Source: Blastomyces gilchristii SLH14081
Lineage: Eukaryota > Ascomycota > Eurotiomycetes > Onygenales > Ajellomycetaceae
NCBI RefSeq assembly: GCF_000003855.2
Contig: NW_003101660.1
Location: 310,001 to 374,000, forward strand
Length of the DNA: 64,000 bases
Direction: 5' to 3'
Both the position numbers and the translations under genes were made by a program. The notes below the pieces were generated by a model. The model ran no database searches. It saw only the letters and a program-made list of their open reading frames with translations, and was not told where the DNA came from. Position 1 is the first letter of the stretch; the number at the start of each line of letters is the position of its first letter. Below, piece after piece: positions 1 through 10,214 of the stretch.

Positions 1-433
1 TCCGAAGCAGTAAGTCGGGCACGTTCACCCAGCCATGAATTAAGACTTTTCATTGAGCCGAGTGATTTTCCAGCCCCGTCCTCAGAAAACAGGTACCCTC
101 GAGGTATCCCGCGAGTCCGAGGCCCTGGGAAGTCTGGTGGAACTTTCGTAGCGAAACCGTATAATTGCTTCAGCCAAATTTTGAATGACTTCAGGATTTT
201 CCTGGGGCATGATATTTTCGAATGAAATGCCATCAATGAACTCCATAACCAGATATCCAATATTGGACCTTGTGAAATATCGGTAGACTTCCGGAACGTT
301 TGATTTTGGTCCCACGTGAATGAAGATAGGCATGTTTCTGATTTGCAACCTCATCTGCCGTGACACTCCATCCAATATTTGACGATAGTTTTATTATGGG
401 TGAGCCTCTTGAAAGAGCGTCCACAGTGAGCAA
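1..433 (-). pseudogene. broken APH-like kinase (5' half, runs off window)
   Basis: The minus strand encodes pieces of an aminoglycoside-phosphotransferase/choline-kinase-like protein. In order these are a segment reading LSRGSPIIKLSSN, one reading VPEVYRYFT...YLVMEFIDG (the hinge-like motif of this family) and one reading PRGYLFSEDGAG. The three pieces lie in different frames, with shifts near 310-330 and near 160-170, so the gene cannot be translated as one protein. The C-terminal catalytic part lies beyond base 1. The N-terminal end stops about 60 bases from a solo LTR at 494-574, which may have separated it from its promoter. APH-like families are commonly expanded in Onygenales. The family call rests on motif recognition; pseudogene status rests on the frameshifts. 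Confidence 0.6.
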
Positions 434-493
434 GGCCGGTAAGTAGTGATGAAAAAGTACGCTCCTGGTGTTACCGTGGCCCCTGTGGGAGAG

Positions 494-574
494 TGTTGGG
501 GGTCCCGGGGGTTGATCGGCCCTTCTACCAGCAGCGCTGGTGGTGACTGAGCTCTTTTGCCCCAGTAGCCTACA
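494..574 (+). mobile_element. solo mini-LTR (81 bp) with 5-bp target duplication
   Basis: The element starts TGTTGGGGGTCCCGGG and ends AGTAGCCTACA, so it has the TG...CA ends of an LTR. It is flanked directly by GAGAG at 489-493 and GAGAG at 575-579, a perfect 5-bp target-site duplication. An imperfect palindrome CTACCAGC...GCTGGTGG lies in its middle. Nearly the same sequence occurs at 17842-17924 (minus), 23054-23109 (minus, partial) and as both ends of the element at 63506-63891. It is read as a solo LTR left by recombination. Confidence 0.85.
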
Positions 575-723
575 GAGAGAACACTCACCCGATCACGTTG
601 TTGATGGCTATCGGTCGATTGGAGAGCCCCGATTCATTCAGTTTGCTTTGGCACAAAAGCTGCTTTGACGAAAAGGGGGAAAAGGATTTTCAGCGGTTGG
701 CCAGCTAACAAAGTTTTCTTTCG

Positions 724-1666
724 GTGGAGAGCAAAGGATCTTCTGAAAATATGGGCCAGGTACGTCAAAATTTCCCGTTTTCACCTCCTATCACCTACGG
801 TTTTGCTAATTCCAGCGCGTCGTCTCAGCCGCCCTTGAGAATACTTCAACTCTACCATCTTGTCCCACAATCCGCCCGTCTCTTTCTCTATCGCCTTCTC
901 CTTCCAATTGGTACATACTTCTACGGTACCGGGACTTACGGTGTGCTTAATGTTCAACGGCTACCCTTCAATCTATACCTCAAACGGGCCCCGTCTCAGC
1001 GTCTCGTGAACGAAGCGCGTGCACTTGAATTGGTGGCAAAACACACCACATTAAATGCACCTCGGGTTCTTGATTTTATCGAGTTACCAGCAGCAGAAGA
1101 GTGTTGGATGTTGACCACTCGCATCGAGGGTGACATTGCGGGAAAATGCCTCCCGTTGATGGATGCTGAACAACTAGAGCAGTTCAGCATTGATTTTAGG
1201 GATTATGTGGAGCAAATTCGATCTATCCCAAATCCCTATTCCCATCTTATCTGCAGCCCACTTTGGTGGAGAGTGTCGCGATTGTCGAATTGACCATGAC
1301 AATGGCGGGAACGGACCCTACAACAAAATTGAGGATCTGAACAAGCGTCTCATGAGCATCTCTAGCCTGATTCCAGAAGACGCTGATAGAGCTCTGGTTG
1401 CAGAGGTACATTCCCGGCCATACCGTGTTTTCTTCACGCATGCGGATCTCAAGCCAGGAAACGTGCTGGTACATAGTGGTAGATTATCTGGGTTTGTTGA
1501 TTGGGAATTTGCAGGTTGGTATCCTGAGTATTGGGAGTACAGCAAGGCGTGCTATGTTGTGTACGGATGGCAGCTTTGGTTGGAAACGATGAAAAAGGCG
1601 TTCCCTGAATACCCTGATGAATGGAGAGCTGAACGGGTACTCCAAGCCCATACCTGTCCCTTCTGA
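724..1666 (+). pseudogene. APH-like kinase with a frameshift
   Basis: Aminoglycoside-phosphotransferase-fold protein kinase relative. The N-terminal part (to about 1258) includes YGTGTYGVLNVQRLP and LELVAKHTTLNAPRVLDF. The C-terminal part carries the catalytic loop FTHADLKPGNVLV and the metal-binding segment GFVDWEFAGWYPEYWEY. The two halves are in frames differing by one base. The change falls in 1255-1265, where SHLICSP passes into FGGECRDCR, and no GT...AG intron fits there. A probable intron near the 5' end starts GTACGT at 760 and ends in CAG near 815. The C terminus stops soon after DEWRAERVL, short for the family. It is therefore a recently broken gene or carries an assembly error. The start is unclear: the first in-frame ATG is at 751, before the putative intron. 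Confidence 0.65.
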
Positions 1667-2304
1667 TCTACATTTTTGCTGCATGAAGCGCTTCCTACTT
1701 CAGTTTCAGATATGGTGTTGAGCATTGCTGACCATTGTAAAGAAGAAACCAAAGGAAGATTTCGATTAATCAACCCACTATTCCCCGTAATCAATGATTT
1801 CAAGTGGCCAGTGCCCAGAATAACCCCCTGCCCCAACAGGCTTGGCTAGGATTGGTTTTAGACTTCATAACCTGAAAGAAGGATGAAACTCATCAGCATT
1901 TCTTCTTTCTACATTTATAGGAAATGCACCTATAAATATAACCTGTCGCGCTCATGTGCTACCGGCGGTAGATTCATTGGCCGTCGAGAGGCCATACACA
2001 AAACACGATAGCAACGGCGCAGGCGATCGCGGCAAGCGCTTCACGTTCACTACCAATGGAAACCCTTAGATGGCAATACCCCTGTCCCAAAACGTCCAGG
2101 GCGCATTCTGCGTCATGGTGGGAAACACCATCTGTTGGTTCCCATTGCTTTACTGGATACCGCACGCGCCGACAACCTTCTCCAAGGAACGTACGCCTGT
2201 CCTCTTTCATGTCTCCACTGAGGACTGCGCCCTCCTTTCTTCTGTACATGCTACTGAACGATGACAACCGATGGGAGGGTCATGGGCCGCCTCGCAGGAT
2301 CGCC
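1667..2304. other. intergenic, no gene seen
   Basis: The stretch between the broken kinase and the next promoter shows no conserved reading frame. A TATAAATATAACC-like AT patch lies near 1932, with nothing coding behind it that I can support. Confidence 0.5.
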
Positions 2305-2312
2305 TATATAAA
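2305..2312 (+). promoter_or_regulatory. TATA box of the 2626 gene
   Basis: TATATAAA lies about 320 bases before the ATG at 2626, in a GC-richer context. The interval holds no convincing coding frame that starts earlier, so it is read as a 5' leader. Confidence 0.45.
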
Positions 2313-2625
2313 GCGCCTTAACTCTGCCCTCGTCCCTGGATGTCTTCAAATCCAAACCAACAGAACCAGAATCGATTCTCCAATCTTATACTCAACCGTT
2401 GCCCCCAGTATCCAGAACCCTATATCCACTCCCCCCTTTCGCGGCATACTTCGTTGCCAATTCTTCAAAGTCCAGCCCTTTCCTGTCTTCGTCGTCTCGG
2501 TCCATACACCTCGTTCCGACAACTCTGGCGGGCTTTACGTCCTGAGCTCATCGCATTTTCAATCGACGGTTTCCAGCGTTTTCGATCTATCCCGTCTGAC
2601 CCCATACCATCGATCCCATACCACC

Positions 2626-2868
2626 ATGGAAGCCAACGGGATTTATCTCATTCTTTCAGTTGCTGCGGTTGAGTACCATTGGGGGATCTATGTGGCCGAG
2701 AATGCAACTAAGGGGGTCATCCACCACGCCAATAACACGCAAGGCGGTTGGTCGTACGAGCGCAAGCTCACTCAAACCCTTGTCCTCTCGAAAATGTTAG
2801 CATTGGCCTTGAAAATCGGAACCATCCCCCTACCGCAAGAGTTTCTCTATTATAGATATAGAGAATAA
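2626..2868 (+). CDS. unknown protein, probably 3'-truncated
   Basis: The ATG at 2626 sits in an ideal context (CACCATGG) and opens an 80-residue frame. It contains VEYHWGIYVAENATKGVIHH and NNTQGGWSYERK, which look like a conserved small fungal domain in which a tryptophan-rich strand pair faces a conserved His. I do not recognise the function; resemblance to fungal DUF families of this type is from memory only. The frame ends in TATAGATATAGAGAATAA, exactly where an AT-rich, CpG-poor block begins. The original 3' part has therefore probably been replaced or RIP-degraded. The longer frame from 2056 through the leader is not supported by composition. Confidence 0.45.
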   Translation: MEANGIYLILSVAAVEYHWGIYVAENATKGVIHHANNTQGGWSYERKLTQTLVLSKMLALALKIGTIPLPQEFLYYRYRE

Positions 2869-3289
2869 TATTCTGTGAGTAATTAATAAGTTCTCTAAGA
2901 CTTCTTTTACAGAGATTATTCATGATTTAGATAGCTACTTCTGAATATCTGCAGTAGAGTTCACAGAGATTAAAGTATATAAGTTTCTAGTTCTTTCAGT
3001 TATAACAGATGATTGCTGACTGATAGAGCTTGAAATATAAGAATAAGTACTCACAGACAATTATTCAGGTATTTGCAGCTTGATATAATATATACTGATA
3101 GCTACTAGAAGTATTCACAGTAGAAAGATAAAATGTAGAGATTAAATATATAATAGCATTCAAGCTGAGTTACAAATAGTATTCGCGAACTCCAGTCTAT
3201 ATAGTTGTGTGTAGCCAAGGGCCGCTAACCCTATTGGTTACGCGAGAGATAGGAATAGGGGTAAAGGATCCGCGAGGAGCGGGATTTCT
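2869..3289. repeat. AT-rich degraded repeat block
   Basis: From 2869 to about 3180 the sequence is strongly AT-rich, nearly free of CpG, and full of TGA/TAA in all frames. This is the look of RIP-mutated transposon DNA. The base composition switches abruptly at 3181 to a GC-richer stretch (3200-3290). No coding signal is seen. Confidence 0.45.
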
Positions 3290-3581
3290 TACATTTACAG
3301 TGAGTAGAGCTTGTTTTCTTTCTTGATGTTTGAACATCTCTATAACATCATGATAATGTATATCAACTGATTCCATATTTTTTAGCAGTCTCAGTATAAT
3401 TAGGGATCAATTGTGTATTCAAATCATCAATTGCTGCTTGTATAACTGCTTCATGATGCATGTTGTGAATGTTTGAAGATGGATGAAAAAATGAAGATTG
3501 GGCGGGCGTTGGGTGGTTGATTACGTTACTGCCGGGACGAGCGATGTCATTATCTGAAAGATCATCGATTTCCCGGGCCAC
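3290..3581 (-). pseudogene. pogo/Fot-like transposase N-terminus, RIP-mutated
   Basis: The minus frame from 3581 encodes HEAVIQAAIDDL, then PNYTETAKKYGIS, typical of the helix-turn-helix (psq-like) start of fungal pogo-type transposases (residues ~43-72). Directly downstream the frame continues as stop-YTLS-stop-CYRDVQTSRKK. Both stops are TGA where an Arg CGA would fit the family pattern, the expected product of RIP. Everything after this HTH is missing. It is therefore a fragment, not a live transposase. Confidence 0.55.
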
Positions 3582-3589
3582 GGAATCAC

Positions 3590-3836
3590 TGTTGGGAAAG
3601 GTGTATGTATGTATGGAGACCTCATTTTCCTGGGACTAAAGATCAACTTGTGAGGATAAGTGACGGGCCGTGTCGTGTAGCAAGTTGTCTAGTGTTTGAC
3701 TTGTTTGCACCCTGGCCATTCGGGGGGGTTGGTATAAAAAGTTCCCTCTGAGCTGAGTATAGATATAGAGCTCTCCCTTGATGTGAAGTCACTATTTCAT
3801 AAAATCTTCAAGGAGGAAGTCCTGATTGCTAATACA
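3590..3836 (+). mobile_element. candidate solo LTR (~247 bp)
   Basis: The block begins TGTTGGGAAAGG and ends TTGCTAATACA. It carries a TATA box (TATAAAAA at 3733-3740) in the place expected for an LTR promoter. It is bordered by ATCAC (3585-3589) and ATCAG (3837-3841), a 4-of-5 match. It sits right at the 5' edge of the transposase relic. No second copy in this window confirms it. Confidence 0.4.
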
Positions 3837-4292
3837 ATCAGTATCAATGATGGGTGCTCATTGTAACACCCTCTGTTCGCCCGGCTATCGCCTTGTTGTC
3901 CCATCGGCAGGAGGGCGCGGGATGATGTTGTGCCGGCGCTAAGACTGAAGCTCCGAGCTCATACAGCTATTAAATAAAAGCATGCATAATTAATTTATTC
4001 TAGGATATTCCATGCATTGTTGTAATCCGAAATAAGATCAAACTATGCCCGAAGCTGTGTAACATAACATACCCCCCAACCTCATAATAACTGTAGGTAT
4101 TTAGGTAGATGTGAACATGTCATCGCGGACTGGCGCCAAGCTGCGGTATGGAGAGATCGAGTTGGATAGTGGATATACCAAGGTAGCCTGACCAGTATTA
4201 TCATCAATGGCAATTGCCATACGATACGCCTGTGGGTGGGACGGGAACAGAGTTTGAGACTTCCATTTAATTTTGTATTATTTTGCTGTAAC
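3837..4292. other. intergenic upstream of MGST
   Basis: No coding frame is supported. The GC-rich stretch 3862-3950 is unassigned; the rest is the presumed promoter region of the glutathione transferase gene. Confidence 0.4.
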
Positions 4293-4302
4293 TATATATA
4301 AG
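4293..4302 (+). promoter_or_regulatory. TATA box of the MGST gene
   Basis: TATATATAAG lies about 150 bases upstream of the ATG at 4443, followed by a pyrimidine-rich leader of ordinary length. Confidence 0.55.
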
Positions 4303-4442
4303 TGGCCTCGTCCTCCTCCCCGCCTCCAACTGTCTCTCGTGCGGAGAACGAAGAACCAATTCAACACTTGCATCTGCATCCATCTTGCCAGAGTATTAAC
4401 TTATCGTTCGCCTAACAATTCCATCCCGCATCAATTGCAAAA

Positions 4443-5182
4443 ATGGTTACTACCATCACTCTTCCAGATAACTACGGGTATGCAATGCTATTCAATTTCG
4501 TTCCCTTCTCATTTCTCCAATGTCCCTCCCTCCCTTCTATCCCATCCAGCGTCCATCATCATCATCAATCACAATCGCATCGCATTCCAATTGAACAGGC
4601 TATCCAGAGCTAACAAACAACCGCCCAACAGCAATGTCCTCGCCCTCGCCGTAGGAGTCATCCCCCTCCTCAACTTCGTCCATATCTTCGTCGTCGGGAA
4701 GAACCGCCAAAAGTCTGGCATCAGGTATCCCCATGCCTACGCAACTCCTGAGGAGTGCAAGCAGAACGTACGTTGCATCCGCACAACTCATAAATCATCT
4801 CCTCAGTCTTCCCCCTCAACCAGAAGAAAAGAAGAAGAACCGTCAACCGCTAACATTCCAATTATCCCCTCTCCAGCCCGCCGCCCACAGATTCAACTGT
4901 GCCCAACGCGCCCACAGCAACTTCCTTGAACACATGCCGCTCACCACCCTCTCCGCCCTCGTCGCAGGGCTGAAATACCCCAGCGCCACCATCGCCCTGA
5001 CCGGCACCTGGATCGTCATGCGCGCCCTGTATATGTACGGCTACGTATACTCTGACAAGCCGTACGGGAAGGGGAGATATATCGGTGCGCTGCATACGTT
5101 TGCGCAGCTTGGCCTTTGGGGCCTTAGCGCTTTTGGTGTTGCGTTTTCGATGGTGAAGGGAGACAATTTCTGGGGATCGTAA
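4443..5182 (+). CDS. microsomal glutathione S-transferase 3 (MAPEG family)
   Basis: Integral membrane enzyme of the MAPEG family, which conjugates glutathione or reduces lipid hydroperoxides at the ER membrane. Exons are 4443-4477, 4632-4767 and 4877-5182, giving 158 residues, the usual MGST3 length. Intron 1 starts GTATGC and ends AACAG. Intron 2 starts GTACGT and ends CTCCAG, which yields the family sequence NPAAHRFNCAQRAHSNFLE. A nearer acceptor (CACAG at 4886-4890) would break the frame. Membrane segments are NVLALAVGVIPLLNFVHIFV, then two around LSALVAGLKYPSATIALTG and RALYMYGYVYS, and a last one ALHTFAQLGLWGLSAFGVAF. The RFNCAQRAH...E motif is diagnostic. The gene looks intact. Confidence 0.9.
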
Positions 5183-5888
5183 GGCTGTGCTTTTTTGAAA
5201 TTTTTCTATCTTTCTACTCTCTTTCTTTTTAATATTTTTATTTTTCACTCAGAAGTGGAGTGAACCGGTGCAAGGGTTTGTATTTATATTTTCATCCATT
5301 ACATACAATTGAATCCTTGGCAATGTTGAATCTGCAACCCCTCACTCTACACTTTTCTTAAATCTTTGTCAACCGAAGCTAATTGAAGCTGTGGCGTGAT
5401 TTTATTTTTTGAGCTTGATAAAGGCGGGGGGAGTCAACTTTATCAATTATACACCTGGTTACGACGTGCTGAGAGCGAAGTCAGTCTAAAAACAAAAACC
5501 TACCGTATCGGGTCAAGCTTCGACACCGATTCCTAAACTTCCAAGTGGCCGAAGTACACATATATATAGTAGTACACATATCCATCATGACCAGGGTTCA
5601 GTGGACAGACCCCCCACCAGACAATAATATGGCTGGGGTATCTGAGGCAGGTCGATGTCACTGCGCAAATCAGAGCTATAGAGCAACGCCAGCAAGACGA
5701 CATGCGCCTACCGAAATCCTTTGAAGAGCCAGCGACAGCCTCAGATATCTAAAATCTGATCGCCGCCATAGGAGAGTTGGAGAAGTGAGACAGAGCCCAG
5801 CTCCCGAGTAATAAATAGGTCCTCCCTTGACACAGAAGAACTAGTACCTCTGTCCTCCCCTACCCGCGTTCCGTTCCTGGGAAGTTAA
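5183..5888. other. intergenic
   Basis: No gene is supported. The first 60 bases are a T-rich 3' end of the MGST gene. The rest has short mixed frames only. The 5' exon of the deaminase-like relic that follows may have been here but cannot be recognised. Confidence 0.4.
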
Positions 5889-7219
5889 ATAACCAAGCTG
5901 TTGGACTCGCTCGCGGGCCTCCTCGTTTCTAACGCGAACCATGAGGTCATTGCCACCGCTCTCCGTGTCGATACAACCGCAGAAAAGATTACCATTAAGA
6001 TCAGTAGCAATACGACTGTCCCGACCGTAACATGTGAGGAGCATGCAAAATGGATTTGGACAGCACCAAGAGAGATATCTATCCGTTCGCTATCACAAAT
6101 TATATCCAGCAAGTAGTGAGGAGTCAACTCCCACTCACGAAATAAAAAACCGAGAACTTCAGAATCTCGTCTTCAACTTCCGAACGAAGTGTCTCCAGTT
6201 CAACTTCGCTCTGATTCAAACGCGCGTCAATGGCAGATTCTCGCTCTTTAGAGGGCTCGACCTAACCGAGTTTGACGAGGACCATCCCCTACAACAGTTT
6301 TCTAAAGCCCATCATTGCACTAGAAAAGTACTTTACGAGAAACCAGGGTGCCATCTATGGGAAACCAGACGAGAATGATGCAGAAGCCTGGAAGCTGATG
6401 ATTGCTTTGTTCCGCATGTGCCAAGATGGTTTGAAATACATCTCCAAAGAAGATGGCCTTACACCTGACGAGCGCCTGCAGTTAAGCGGTTTTCACCACT
6501 GGGAATCCTATTTCAAGAAGGTTGCTGTTGCCATGAATGAAGTGGATAACATTCTGAAGGTCTCATGGTCACCTCAATGCCGTCATCTTTTCCGTTACGA
6601 ATTCAACCTCCACGCTGTTCCAGCAACCATGTCAAAAGCCCACACGATACCGCAAAAATGCGAAGGATTGGGAAGACGTTTTCGAAAGAGCATTGTCACG
6701 ACGAAACAAATTACGCAAAGAAACCCGCCTTAGGCAGGAGAAAAAGTTACTAAAGGTATCAACTGTCACACGGGATACAGCGTATATATGCTAAGAACCA
6801 GATAGGCACAGATCTGGTAACCCACTGCGAGATTAAACTTCTCTTGCTTATTCCAGCATCGGAATCGGAGAACCCATCCCTTGCCAAAGCCTATTCTTAC
6901 CTTGGAGTCAGTAAACTTTCGTGCCACGGCTGTCAGCTTTTTATCGAGGCACATAATCGCATCTATGACACGCTTCATGACCAGGGGGACACATGGAAAA
7001 TCATCCTGGCCATGGCAATTCCCAAGAAATTTCCCAAAACATGAAGCCACTGCCGTGCTGATGTATAATATGCTAGTGGATATATGGGGCAGTTTCTATA
7101 ACCGATATGAGATCGAAATTAAAAATCTGGGTCAAGATTCATCAGCAGGGTCTTATGGAGACGGTCCCGCGACTTTTGAGGATGATGGATCTCCCGAAAC
7201 TCGCGAGCGCACTGACTGA
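5889..7219 (+). pseudogene. OTT_1508-like deaminase relic with three frameshifts
   Basis: Segments in order match the architecture of fungal OTT_1508-like deaminase proteins. They are NANHEVIATALRVD...SNTTVPTVTCEEH (5917-6050); NFALIQTRVN...LDLTEFDEDHP (6200-6290); IIALEKYFTRNQGAIYG...EAWKLMIALFR (6308-6415); THCEIKLLL (6820-6846); and SYLGVSKLSCHGCQLFI (6895-6945) followed by FMTRGTHGK (6979-7005). The His-Cys-Glu and Cys-x-x-Cys segments are the expected zinc/catalytic elements. Two introns still splice in frame: 6560-6623 and 6756-6801. Three single-base shifts break the rest, near 6112, at the T-run near 6299-6302, and near 6970-6980. No start codon is clear. It is a young pseudogene, or a live gene hidden by assembly errors. 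Deaminase activity is inferred from family only. Confidence 0.6.
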
Positions 7220-8342
7220 GATTCTCCGCTCAATATCCTAAGCCGTGGTTTCGCGTTCGTCGAGGATAAATACTAACACCAACACCTTTATCCCTAATTC
7301 ACTAGACAGTTACTCCTTATGTGTACACTAAGCAGAACTAAGAAGGTTCCACGGCACGCTTTCATTAAGCGAGTGACTGCTGGGGTGCGCATATACCAAG
7401 TAGGACGCACGAAATAATCCAGAGGAGGATTTTTATTATTATTGCTTACGCAACTGTGCCCATTTATCAACCTTCTTCACGGTCGGGGAGAGGCGTGTTG
7501 ATGCATCGGTAGCTCGGTACGGAGTAGTATGTATGGAACTAAAACAGATGCCATGATCACTTATCAGAGGCATCTAGAGCGCACCTTTGATACTCATGAA
7601 ATTGCACTTCTATTCTTGATTGTTTATAATATTACTCTCAAATTCTCACTAATTAGTTTCCTTTTCTTACTCAGATTGATTCCAAGTGATATGTTGAGAT
7701 TATATGAATGAATGATTGACAGTCTATATTCTTACATCATTGTCTCTCGGTGAAGATGTTTAATCTACAACTTTCAGAGACTATCTAAACACTCTCAAGT
7801 GAACTTCTCTATTTTTTTATTTTTATTTTTTTTATTTTTTTATTTTTTTATTTTATTTTTTTATTTTTCAACTGAATCTCTTCATGAAATTTAACTCATC
7901 TGTGTTCATTGGTTGATAGCAACTGTATGTTGAGAACTTTCTAGTTAGTAATTCATGAATGTGTCAGAACAGAATTTCTGTTCTACTTACTGAACCTTCT
8001 TCTACTTCTTATTTAATCGTTTAACTTTTATTTGTAAAGATGTAAAGAACTGCTCATTTATTCGGCTTCAAGGGGAGTTGTTGACCTTGCTACAATCCAG
8101 CGTTTGGCCAATCAAGCTGCAGAAGCTTTCTTTCAGACAACTCTCAATAGATAAATAGTCCAGCAGCGTTCTCATTGTCAAATTCCCCATAGAAGAACGA
8201 ACCGATTAAGCTGTTTAAGAGAGCACAGAACAAGAAAAAAAAAAAGAAGAAGAAAAGCGCAAATAAAATCAAACCACGCGAGTGTTCATTTTTTTCGCCC
8301 GGCGCATCTCAACCCGCCTCTTCCAAGAGAAAAGGAAAAAAA
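7220..8342. other. intergenic with AT-rich low-complexity tract
   Basis: No gene is supported. 7520-8060 is AT-rich and CpG-poor, resembling other RIP-like blocks here. 7809-7867 is an imperfect T5-8/A repeat. A TACGGAGTA 9-mer lies at 7518-7526. The last ~120 bases are the A-rich, pyrimidine-mixed leader of pyrG. Confidence 0.5.
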
Positions 8343-9460
8343 ATGTCTTCAAAATCTCACCTCCCATACTCCGTGCGGGCAAGCCGGCACAGCAATCCAC
8401 TGGCCAAGCAGCTTTTCCAAATAGCAGAGGATAAGAAATCAAATGTCGTGGTCTCCGCCGATGTGACGACTACGAAAGAGTTGCTGGATCTAGCTGACCG
8501 TACGTTCAAAGATTTTCCCTCCCCTCATTTTTAATTGAGGGGCTGTGAGAATTATCCCGCTTTCCCCCCCCCTTTTTTTTTTCCAATATCTCCTTCTACA
8601 ATCACCAGACAGCTTCCCCAAAAACATAAACGGTTATAATGAAAGAATAAGAAATAATAAAATGATATTAATAAGAAGAAGAATAACAATAATAAGACTA
8701 ACTCCTAAAAACAGGCCTGGGCCCCTACATCACCGTCCTAAAAACCCACATCGACATCCTCACCGACCTCACTCCATCAACCCTCACCAGCCTCCAAGCC
8801 CTCGCCAAAAAACACCGCTTCCTCCTCTTTGAAGACCGCAAATTCGTCGACATCGGCAGCACCGTCCAGAAACAATACCACGGCGGCTCCCTGCGCATCT
8901 CGGAATGGGCCCACATCGTCAACTGCGCCATGCTCGCCGGCCCGGGCATCGTCGACGCCCTGGCCCAAACCGCCTCCTCCCCCGTTTTCCAAAGAGCGTA
9001 TGCCGCCGAGGGGCGCGCGCTGCTTATCCTGGCGGAGATGACGTCCAAGGGCTCGATGGCCACGGGACCCTACACGGAGTTGTCGGTGCAGGCGGCTAGG
9101 AAGCATCGTGGGTTTGTGCTGGGGTTTGTGGCGACGAGGGCGCTTAATGAGGTGCTGCCGGTTGGCGGTGGAGAAGGAGACGGAGGAGAAGAAGAAGAAG
9201 AAGAAGAAGAAGAAGAAGAAGAAGAAGAAGAAGAAGAAGAAGACTTTGTGGTCTTTACGACGGGGGTGAATTTGTCGTCGAGCGGGGATGCGTTGGGGCA
9301 GCAGTATCAGACTCCCGCGTCGGCGGTGGGGAGGGGTGCGGATTTTATCATTTCGGGCCGGGGTATATATGCCGCGTCGGATCCTGTGGAGGCGGTTCAG
9401 AGGTATCGGGAGGAAGGGTGGCGGGCGTATTTGGAGAGGGTTAAGGGGTACCAGGCGTGA
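8343..9460 (+). CDS. pyrG: orotidine-5'-phosphate decarboxylase
   Basis: Final enzyme of de novo pyrimidine synthesis, converting OMP to UMP in the cytosol (URA3/pyrG). Exons are 8343-8499 and 8715-9460. The 215-bp intron starts GTACGT and ends AACAG, and restores ADRLGPYI at the junction. The protein is 300 residues. Diagnostic motifs are [27 protein letters not shown], the catalytic [11 protein letters not shown] (Lys/Asp charge network), [26 protein letters not shown] and the phosphate-binding [15 protein letters not shown]. It is longer than the usual ~275-280 residues because of 18 consecutive GAA codons (9188-9241). These insert a poly-Glu tract just before [11 protein letters not shown], a surface loop in the family. 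The reading frame stays open and the active-site residues are present, so the enzyme is probably functional. Confidence 0.95.
9188..9241 (+). repeat. in-frame (GAA)18 tract inside pyrG
   Basis: Eighteen uninterrupted GAA triplets encode poly-glutamate. No synonymous GAG interrupts the run, which suggests recent slippage rather than conserved acidic sequence. Confidence 0.95.
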
Positions 9461-10169
9461 AAAAAAATAAAAAATAAATGAAGATAAAAACACAAATAAA
9501 AAGGAACGCAAGACGAGCAGGGGCTAGATTTCCCATCTTACCTCGTCATATATGATACGATATTCCCTCAGCTATTTGGTTGATACCAACCACATGCTCA
9601 GTTATGATGTGTCCTTACACCTAGCTATTATGGGACCGGTCGTATCTCATTACCTCAGACTCTCTCATGTGTCGGTCATTAAACGAGCAAAATATCGCGG
9701 GGAAACAGCGTAGCAGAGAAATCCCGGTAGGCAGAGGAAGATTTAAAACTATTATCAGTGAGGCTGGCTCTCATAAGACTCACTGCTCACTTTGCTTGTG
9801 ACTTGTTATGATAGGGTCCATGCAATCTGGCGTAGGCAAAGGAGACGATAGTTGAGCTCGAGAGATATGAGATATGCGTTACTTATGAGCATTAAATAGC
9901 TGAATAACAATCAACATCAGTTGAGAATCCTTGAAAATATCAGAACCATTGAGTTTACAAGTAAATATTCGCTCCGAATCCCGAAAAAAAATATGCGAGA
10001 GACTAAACACACAATTCTTTCAACAACTATCGAAATTTCCTATCCTCTCGACATAAGACGTCCATGTACAGTGCATTGTATGTATTAATAATATCCCTCT
10101 ACTGGTACATGCACAACCGCAAACCTCAAGAGGCGCGCCCATCCATCCGGTGTGTCTGCCGGACCAATA

Positions 10170-10214
<45 letters not shown>

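Noticed and set aside
2056..2625. Long plus-strand frame leading into the 2626 gene
   Set aside because: It runs through the TATA box and leader, shows no domain-like composition, and the ATG at 2626 has a far better context.
4733..4876. Reading through MGST intron 2 as coding
   Set aside because: The splice GTACGT...CTCCAG restores the conserved NPAAHRFNCAQRAH order; read-through does not.
8777..9511. 244-residue minus-strand frame over pyrG
   Set aside because: Mirror of the pyrG coding strand; the poly-Phe run is the complement of the GAA repeat.
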